A DNA stretch of 12,787 nucleotides from Phoronis ovalis (taxonomy: Eukaryota; Phoronida; Phoronidae): positions 1 to 12,787 of the forward strand of contig JAOXYB010032864.1 of NCBI GenBank assembly GCA_028565635.1, read 5' to 3'. Numbering within the stretch: position 1 is the first letter of the stretch; every line of letters starts with the position of its first letter. Shown piece after piece: positions 1 through 9,400 of the stretch. Both the position numbers and the translations under genes were made by a program. Under the pieces are notes generated by a model. The model did no database searches, had not been told where the DNA came from, and saw nothing but the letters and a program-made list of their open reading frames with translations.

Positions 1-246
1 ATTTGCTATCCCTTTCATCCAAAAGCAAGGCCGTGAAACTATATCATAGCCTTAGAATATTGACCGCCCGTTTTATCTCAGGTCGAAAAACGGGTCGTAG
101 TCTATTTTATGGTTTGTATTATACCTGGATAACTGGGCCGTACTAGTTAAATTATGGTAGCCACTACACACGCATGCTTGACTGTATTTTGTGTTAGTTA
201 TGAAACACTGTATTTATATTTTGTTACATATTATACCTTATTACAG
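1..246 (+). other. Intron, 3' part (upstream exon outside window)
   Basis: This stretch precedes the first visible exon and ends in a pyrimidine-rich acceptor, ttattacag. I found no TM1-like coding segment here, so the preceding exon is probably off the window. The only structure is a short hairpin at 67-94. Confidence 0.7.
67..94. repeat. Short perfect inverted repeat (8-bp arms)
   Basis: CCCGTTTT (67-74) and AAAACGGG (87-94) are exact reverse complements around a 12-nt loop. The patch is more GC-rich than its surroundings. It could be the end or remnant of a dispersed element; I see no partner elsewhere in the window. Confidence 0.5.
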
Positions 247-413
247 GCAGGAAATTTGTGATACAAATGGTGCAGGCAATACCATCATGTGCCCTCTCTG
301 TGATCAAAGATGTAAATACTGGAGGCTGAACACAAGTTGCCTGTATTCACAACTCACCTATCTATTTGATAATTATGGCACTGTGGCATTTGCAATCTTC
401 ATGTCACTTTGGG
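247..413 (+). CDS. Anoctamin exon 1 of window: TM1-TM2 extracellular loop and start of TM2
   Basis: The exon encodes a cysteine-rich extracellular segment ([20 protein letters not shown]: five cysteines), typical of the anoctamin TM1-TM2 loop where disulphides form. Next come LFDN and the first half of TM2 ([11 protein letters not shown]). It ends after one base of a codon (tggg|gttagt). I place the acceptor at ttacag|g (246/247); the next AG at 250 would also keep the frame and remove one residue. The open frame extends upstream to a Met at 191, but that part is intron: it does not resemble the family and the acceptor lies inside it. Confidence 0.9.
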
Positions 414-3400
414 GTTAGTGTCCTTCATGCTTGTTTGTTCAAAGGCTTGCTATGAAATATTCATTTGTACTTCAAATCATCCTGGAAAACAGTTCACAAT
501 CTTTTGTAATTAAGAGCTTTAAAATGAATAATAATGTTATTATAAAAATTTTAGTTTCTTACGCACTGTTTTGCTATAACCCTGTAACAGTGTGAAATGT
601 GTTTCAGTATATTAATTAAAAGATTTAAACTTCAAGATGCCTATTTATTTTGTGACCATGTTCTTGTTTCTTTTTGCATTCAATGTGTTCTAATTTCACA
701 TGTGTGTATAAAACTGTTTTTATATTTTAGCAACCTTCTTCATTGAGTTTTGGAAGAGGAAGTCGGCAGAAATACACTACGACTGGGATGTTGCTTCTTA
801 TGAAGAAGAAGAGGTTAGTGTATAATAATTATGCAACAGCACAACTTAACTAAAAGCACTATAAGTTGTATTGCCTTCCGAGCAGACAAACTACTAATAA
901 ATTCGTTTAATGCTGTCATGGTGTGGAACAACCTCAAAATAAACAAGTTTTGACTTCATCTTGACATCTTTATCAGAGCTAACAACCTCTTCTTGACACT
1001 TGGAAAACTGATTATTTTTGTTGCAATCAGTTCATTTTTACATATGTAAGGGCATCTTGTATCTCTTACAGTAGTGTGAGATAGTTCTCAGTATTATATT
1101 CTTAAGTCTTCCTGTTTTATATGTTGTAAAGACTGAAGTAGTTGATCCATTTAAATATCATTTGGAAAACAGTTTGTTGCCAATAACTGTAATGTTCCAT
1201 GATAATCAAAAACGAAAGTGATTTTTACTATACGATCTTTCCAATACGTAAGTCCTTGTAAAAATAATTATAGAAATACTATAATTCCAGAACTGAAGTT
1301 TTGTTTACATTTTCTTTGATATATGCAACCATTAATCTGTGTTAATATCTTCTAAAGGAGAATGTACGGCCGGAATATGAGGCATCCGTCAGGCACAAAC
1401 GTAAAAACCCTGTGACTCAAGACTATGAGCCTTTTCTTCCAACATGGGCCAAGGTCCCTCGATGGATGTCGTCAGTGGTTGTTGTCTTTTTCATGGTAAT
1501 GCAAATAAGATTTATATAAATATATTATATAATGCCATGCTATCTCTATAAATATAAATTATATATCATGATAATATATTGAAATATTAAATTTATAAAA
1601 TATTTTTATATAAGTATATTAAACAATATTCTAAAATTCTACTCATATTCTAAAATGCAGAACTGACATTACTATTTTATGGAAACCCTGTCTGTGCTGA
1701 AATGTAGCAGTGCTATTTTCTTGTAATGTAAAGGCAGAAGTGGCATCCACTAAATAAATTCTGTCGCACTAGAACATCAACTAGAGCAATATTTACTGAA
1801 AAAATGTGAGGCTTTTATTGTTCATAATTTTTTATTCATAATATGACAGTATTATTATTATATATATTTACCGAAATTTTGTATTTCAGATTGCTCTTGT
1901 CTTAGCAGCCATCTTTGCTATCATTCTCTATCGTATTGTCATTGTCGTACTATTGCACTCAGCTAATGTTCCTTATGTATCATCATATGCGGGACTTGTA
2001 AAGTCGGCCACAGCTGCTCTTATTTCACTTATTGTCATCTTTATTCTTAACAAGGTAAGATCCTAATGAAACGAAATTTTAGTTATCTCGTTAAGAATGC
2101 TGAACTGAAAAAGTTAGATTTTATGACAATTATGCAAAACATTTTAAAGAGCACCAAATAATATGTACGTCACGGCGAACTATTTGAAATATTTAATGCA
2201 AGCTTCATGGCAATCAACTGAACACAGTTGATTTTTCTATGCACTTTGGTAGTAAGTCTTTAACAATATTTTGCCTGACATTCTGATTAAAATTTTATCT
2301 AGTGGCAAATCAATTCCTCTTTTTGTGATGTTTGCAATTATTTTCATTGAAGGCCACACGCTGTAGTTTAAAAAAAACGCATACAGAAAGTTCAGAGCTC
2401 CCCTTTATAAGTGAATCCCATTGATTATTGGTAAAAATATTATTTTGAAACTAGGAGTCTTTCAGCTTATGTAAAATTGCGCCACTTTAAAATGTAAATT
2501 GAAATTACCATGACAAGGACATGAAGAAGAAAACGAAAGAAATTTTCAGTAATGCTTTGTTGGCTCGTGTATTCTGCAATCACAAAAGAGACGAAACTTG
2601 CTAAAAGAGACTTGCTACTGATTATCTTATACCTAATTAGGTCGTGCATCTAGTTGACATAGACAAAACTGTAACCATCCTTTTGCCAATTTTTTTTCAG
2701 CTTTATGAGAAAGTAGCTTTGTTTTTGACAAATTGGGGTAAGTGTTCATTGAAATGTTTTCCTGGTGTGAGTATTTGTCAAAAGTAAAAAAAAAATTAAA
2801 CAGTGGCAGTTGTGGGCATCTGAGGAACATTTGCTTCCTTGTTTCTTGTCTTGTATTCTTGGTGAGCCATGTCACAGTTTTGATTGGAGAATAACTAATA
2901 GTAAGTAGTTTTAAGACCTATCAGTGTCCTTCTTACTTTGGGTCTTTGGAATGATTATGCTTGCTTTTTTTAATACAGAAGTATTCATCCTGTTTCAGAA
3001 ACCCACCGAACAGAATCTGAATGGGAAGACAGTTTCACGACCAAGATGTTCTTGTTCCAAGCTGTTAACTACTACGGAACTATATTTTATATCGCTTTCT
3101 TTAAAGGAAGGTATGCATCCTTTTGTAGTATTGAACAGTACTGTAATGTCAGAGTAAACATCCATTTGATGAAAGTCTCAAATAATCAAATATGCTTCAT
3201 ATTGTAATAATGTAATCTGCTTAAAAGCAACAGTCAGTTTTAGATTTTAGTTTCTATTGAAGTGCATAATAATGACTTGTATTGTATAACTAATAAAAAG
3301 TAATATTAATAATGAATGAAAATGCGAGAGGTAAATTGACCTTCCTTATTTTATCTCACATAGATTTGTGGGGAGTCTTGCGGATCGACAAGACGAGATC

Positions 3401-6400
3401 GTTACAGGTTATAGACTAGAACAGGTACAGATCGCCAGTGGTGGCGCACAGAATATTTTATTGTTACATATCATTTCCACCATCAGTGATCTATTGCATA
3501 AAACTTTTCCCATTTCACTTTTGGTCCCAGGTTGTGTAATTGGGATTTTAATTAAAGGAACGCTATTTAAAATTTTGTACAAATTTTGTCTAAGTTAATA
3601 CATGGTAAGCTTGAGAGTTTTATGCAGTAAGCCTCTAGTAGTGGAACCATGCTATGGCTTTGGTTGCAGAAGATAGCTATGGTTTAACTTATTGCTTTGC
3701 TTTTTTTGCAGATAACCTGGGCATAAGGATAACTTTTAAAAATATAATATTCTAACTGCTTAAAGTGGATACAGACTAATCAATGTGGAACTTGTGTGTT
3801 ACAGATTAGTTACAAAATGAAGTTCTTGTTTTGTGTCATAATAGCTTCTACTACTCATTGAAGTCAACTTCACCCTTAGGTTACACTAATGTAAGGTTTT
3901 GACACAACATGTTGAAACTTGATTGTCACAAATATTAATTAAGTTATTATTTTTCAGGATTAATGGATATCCCGCAGCACTGAATTACGTAGCTGATGAA
4001 TATTATCCGGAAACGGTGCTTAATATAGTTTTTACAACGTTTTAGATTTATATATTATTAGCATGTTATAATTTGCATGATATAATTTGCAGCACAATTT
4101 AAACAGCATCGATGGCAAGTTTCGCTGACTCTAACTGTGTGACATGCTTCCGTTATTATTAAACTTTCATCTTACATTTCAGCGTGTCATTTGTTATATG
4201 TCCTACTAATAAATTACTAGCTTTGAAAATATTTGCATATTGTTTGCCTTTCACTGTGTGCTGATTGGCCAATGGTATAAGGCATGTGTATATATTCAAT
4301 GTTTTATTTATTTCCATAAATCGCCACACTTGTGTCGACAGAAAAGAGCCTTTTCAGTGTCTTCCGATTTACATTGGTTTTTGCAGAAGATTCCATGGCA
4401 AAGGTCGTTGTTGTTCTGTCGTTATTGGTCTGTTCGCAGTGCATTTTTGGCATGAGTAGATACAATACATAATTCTGTTATATTTGTGTTCTAATAGATT
4501 TGTTGGTCGTCCTGGGAGCTATGATCGAGGTCTAAATTATCGACTGGATGAGGTGCCATTTTACTTAAAGCATGCATATTCATTGTAGTATTAACACTAA
4601 TCCTTCTCTTGGAACTACTGTGAAATATGTCATACTTGTATCTCGCCAGAACCTATTCTGGCTAACTGTGTTCATTCACTTTCGAACTGTCGTTAGAAAT
4701 CATTTATATTTTTATTTATGTCGCCCACCTACAACCTCTGGTCATTCGTAACCAAAGAAACATCATGATATATTTTGCAGTATAATTCAACTAGGGAACA
4801 TTTCCAGAAAGTTAATACCAAGATTAATCCCTACATTTGTGAAATTAAACAACTTGGTGTGAATTTTAGTGATTAACAACCAACCTTTTTTCACATGACA
4901 TGTTAGCAACATAACCCAAGTGCAATTTGCTTTAAGTTTTTGTAATAGAGATTACAGATCTTCAGAGATAATGATTTATTTGGAGACAAGTAAAGTTTTC
5001 ACTCCTATATATTATTTTAGCAATTGGTTTATGTAGCAATATGGATCATGTAACAAGCACAGTCATTGTTTTGTATATATTGTAATCCCATTGTTTCCTA
5101 ATTGTTGTAGTAGGTTTCCACAATATTTCAGAAGCTAGCTTTGCTGTGTTAACTCTACATCAACTTGTATGCATGTTTGCCAGAGAGTTCTATAACATTA
5201 ACTCATTATATAATTATTAACTCATTATATAATTATTAACTCATTATATAATTATTAACTCATTATATAATTGCACATCTAACAGATGTAACTGGTAGAA
5301 ATACATGGATTGAAACTGTTGTTTTATCTTTCTAACGTAATACTGTTCAAAAGCTCGTCAGCATTTTTGTTAATTCCAAATACCATTATAGTTAACATTT
5401 AAATACAATATCGCACAGAAACCTGGTTCCCTGGCAGTTTGCTTGCATTGGCATGGCGGGGATAATCTTGATTAACCAGTGACTCAATTAATTTACCTTT
5501 TCCAATTTAGTCTCTTGAAATCTTAACTAATTTTTTGTGTTAGGGGTGTAATTGGCTATCCTGGACATGAGAGCCGTCTGTATGGCTACAGGGCGGAAGA
5601 GGTTTGAATGCAGCATTATACTGTCTTGTTAGCTAGTGTTTTTTCTGCATTAGTTAACACTCAAAACTTACCATTTTTCTACTGAATTTATGCTTTATTA
5701 ACATTAATGTATGACAACTACAGACACACTGCTGAACGACTACCTAAACACTGCTGAAAGTTTTATAATCTCTATTCAGATTCAATCATCACTGTGCAAC
5801 TCAAATTACTATTGATAAATGACACTAACCATAGCCCTAATCATTGCTGCGGCTAACTGAAGTCTAATTAATTTAATTATATTAAAATAAATTATTAAAT
5901 CATTGCTAGGTTTTTTTGAATAATCAGTGGTTACATAGTTCTTGAGAAGAAAGTATTAAGTAGTTGTGAACTATCAAGTAAAAATTCAGTAGAAAATTGT
6001 CATTTTAAGCACTTAGTGGGGTTTCTTATGTGATAGGTGTTAAATAATGGTATAAAGAAGGTCACAGAAATTTGCTATTGTAATATTTCTGTCTGACCTA
6101 ATGTGTTTTGTAAAAATTTTCTATCCGTGGTTTACTCACATGGCAAAATGTTAACTAGGATTCACTTTATTGGTTTACTAACTTTTCTGTTGAGCATGAA
6201 TATTTGGCCTAAGTATACCATTAGATTTCATCCAATTTAGTAGAAAAACGTTGTAAAGCATTGGAACAAAATCGATCCACGAATCGCACTATTCCAGTGG
6301 CAAATAAGCCCGAATTCAAATTCCAATTAATAAAAAATTGTAATGATCTCTGGAATTTTATTGCTTTAGTCATAAAGTGCAACATGTTGACATTACAAAA

Positions 6401-9400
6401 CACCCAAAATTAAAAGGCCACACCCCCCCAAAAAAGAAAAGAAATATGTGTGTTAATATGCCAGTACTATATTTGTATGTAGTGGCAACAAAGCCTTGTG
6501 CTAAGGTATACTTAGGCCTAATTAACTTTCAGCTGTGGTAGTCCTGTTTTTCTTTTCTTAATTCTATCTTTACCTTATTCAGAGTTAATGGTATGCCTGG
6601 GAACTATAACAGGCTAGTGGGCTACAGACAGGAAGAGGTTTGCATGGCTTTTTTACTAAAATTGTCTGCAAAATCTATACAGTAGACCTATGGCATGGCT
6701 TTTCCACCAGTTAATAAACTCCCTATTGCAAACTACCAATTAATTACACTACAAGTAAATGTTTGTGTGACTTTAAAAAATCAGGAAACAAAATTATAGA
6801 AAAAGATTAATTGAGTACACATATATTATATTATACCTCGTATCAAAAGGGGAAAATTCTAAACGTTTATTTTTATTTTTGAAGATTAATTATAATAATT
6901 TCTATTGACTTGATGCTTAGTTGCATCTATTAGTGGGGAGTCTAGTGGAACAGCCATGCATGAGAAAGGTAAAAAGGGCAAACTCCTTAACAAGAATAAT
7001 ATAATTTTCTTGGGTGGGTATTGCTTTAAAATTGAAATGACAAAGAGTACTTTGTAGTTCACTGATAATAGATATTAAGAACAAAGTGTCTACCAAATTT
7101 CTCTTGCACAGACATAAATCATTTTGTTAAGCAAGTGTAAAATAGGTTTTGCAAGATGAATTCTTTCCATCCAACATGACTATTTCATTCCTTTGGCTTG
7201 ATTTAATTTGCTAACATTTGTGTTATTTATAAGTTGTTATGCATGGCTTTTATAAGTTGTGGTAGTATTTAGAACTGACCAATAAACATCAAAATGGTAA
7301 AATTCTGTCAAACTTGCACAGATAATTAATGCAAAATGTTGACTTTAAAAGAAGATATTTGTTTAGTACAAAAATGTTTTGCTAAGCATGTATATTTTTA
7401 TACAGTGCTATCATTTTTTAATTGCATTTCTACTTTTTTGGTTTTTGAAAAAGATTAAATGTAATTTAAATTTTCATCAATTTTCTATATTATGAATTTC
7501 CATGTTAACTGTATTTCATCTTGTGCTTTAGTGTGACCCTTCTGGATGTCTGATAGACCTGTGTATTCAGCTGGCCATTGTTATGATTGGAAAACAAGCC
7601 TTTAACAATTTCAAGGAATTATTGTTACCGTAAGTAAATTAATGATTATTTGCACTTGTATCATTTTGGGGTAAATTTCTAATGTGAGCTTAATTGTTGA
7701 ATCATTTGAATCTTACAAACATAGTAATTATTATGTTATATTATGTAGGCAATAAAGAATTGTTAGTTTACTGTAAGTTTTTGTAAGAAGTATGGGAATA
7801 CTTGTCTTAACAATATTTTTTCCTTCTTTTTTGATATCTTGGGTTTTGCTTCTGCTTCATTATTTTAATTGGCTGTAATTTATTTTGAAATGTATTTTTA
7901 AATTAAATAATGCACAATCAGTTAAATGTGCGTTTATGGAGGAACAAATCTTAAGTCATTAAAAAGAGATTTTTTCTCATTTAGATACATCCTTACCTGT
8001 CTTCGTTCTCGCAAATCTAAAAAGACGGCAGATGAACAGAATGCTTACACTCGTTGGGAGCAAGATTTTGATTTAAGCACAATACCCGCTAATGGGCTGT
8101 TTGAAGAATATCTAGAAATGGGTATGTGGACTTTCTGTTGCTATTTCTGAGAATAGCAGCATTGTGTATGGTGCTGCCACACTCACTTTTAATGGCATGA
8201 ACCATTCTCTTTGTGTTGATTAGGAAAGCCACAAAAAAATGTCACATGATAGGAAACAATGGATAGTTTAAAGTATAGCATCTAATGAATGAAGATTCTT
8301 GATTGGTTGGTTGTATGTATTCAAGAATTTTATCAGAAACTAAAGTGTTGCACAACATTGAAATCAAATACATGCCAAGTCTGTGTAAATGGTGATGCAG
8401 AGCGTTTCTTATTGTAAAACTAACGACGCTGAAGATATATTGTTCATGAGTGTAATAACATAACATGCCATTTTGCTTTTCAGTAATTCAGTTTGGATTT
8501 GTGACAATTTTCGTCGCAGCTTTTCCTCTGGCTCCATTGTTTGCATTATTGAACAATATTATCGAGATTCGATTGGACGCCTATAAATTTGTTTGTGTAT
8601 GGAGACGACCAATGGCAGCAAAGGCTCAAGACATTGGTAATTTTTATATCTCATTCGGAATATTAATATTGTTATTAGGATGATCTACGGATTCAAAAAA
8701 AGAAATCCGGCAGTCGTATTATATGTCTTTAGTGTTCAACATTTTGTGTAAATTTAAATACGATCTAGCTAACTTGTAGCTTTTTCAAGAAAAATATCTG
8801 GGAAGTTTACTTTGAAATGTATTCAAATGAACTGGGTGACTAAATGATCAGTGGAATTAAAAATTTGTGCAGTATACTGTATTTATTTTACTATTTATCT
8901 CGAACTGTGTAATTGCTACCACCCTTCCAGATTTCCCAGAATCTTTTCGAATCTTACCCACCGTTTCCACATTCCGGATTCTATAATTGGGATTCCACAT
9001 TGTGCAAAAAAAGAAAAATTATAATATTGTAAAGCCATATTTTCCATGTAAAATACGATCAAATGCGTTTTATTGTTTAAAAGTGGCACAGTGTAACATG
9101 GCTAAAAACAGCCCCAGAATACACAGGAAATTGCACCGAATATTTAAGCAAATTTCTACTATTATCACTAGAAATTGTAGAAAGTTTGTTATAAAGCATG
9201 AATTCACTGAGACTTTCTGAAAGTACTCATAGGTGACAGGAGGTGTCTGCAGCCTCTGCACATCCAGACGACCGGAGATAGCAGTACATTTTGTACTGCC
9301 TCTAACAAATGCCCAATAAATTTACAAATCTGGTGAATTGTAGTGAATTGAATTTGTTAAGTTTACACACTTCAGATAACTGATGTGGCAAAGATTCATA

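Larger units (their letters stand above)
3111..7531 (+). other. Mutually exclusive exon cluster (five alternatives, A-E)
   Basis: Between the TM5 and TM6 exons sit five short exons, each encoding the same piece of protein in a different version: Arg, then a short loop usually with a Pro-Gly turn, then Tyr-Arg-x-Glu-Glu or a variant. Each is flanked by AG and GT with phase 2 in and phase 0 out, and lengths of 61, 58, 55, 58 and 55 nt (all 3n+1). The protein needs exactly one of them between FYIAFFKG and CDPSGC. Gaps between alternatives are 480-990 nt, so crowding of splice sites cannot be what makes them exclusive. Confidence 0.88.

Noticed and set aside
191-246. Open frame and Met upstream of the first visible exon
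   Set aside because: The acceptor ttacag lies at 241-246 and the residues before it do not resemble an anoctamin; the gene's start is off the window.
2467-2875. Two overlapping minus-strand open frames
   Set aside because: They cover intron 4, the small TM4-TM5 exon and part of intron 5 on the opposite strand. No family similarity, A/T-driven composition.
3368-3598. 76-codon open frame running through exon A
   Set aside because: Only the portion up to the donor at 3424 is coding; the remainder is intron that happens to stay open.
5415-5460. cacag followed by cctggttccctgg as another loop exon
   Set aside because: No pyrimidine tract, wrong phase for the Pro-Gly, and no RxxG or YRxEE.
5780-5838. 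Possible further alternative exon (RFNHHC after ctattcag)
   Set aside because: Only the first two residues fit, no Pro-Gly turn, no donor near 55-61 nt, and a stop follows.
6933-6970. gtggggagtct identical to part of exon A, followed by a donor-like gtaaaa
   Set aside because: The 11-nt match is in a different phase from the nearby acceptor (ttag|t), and no border pair gives a 3n+1 exon. Possibly a scrap of a copy, more likely chance.
8987-9261. Overlapping short open frames on both strands in intron 10
   Set aside because: Low-complexity chance frames; no family, splice or codon support.
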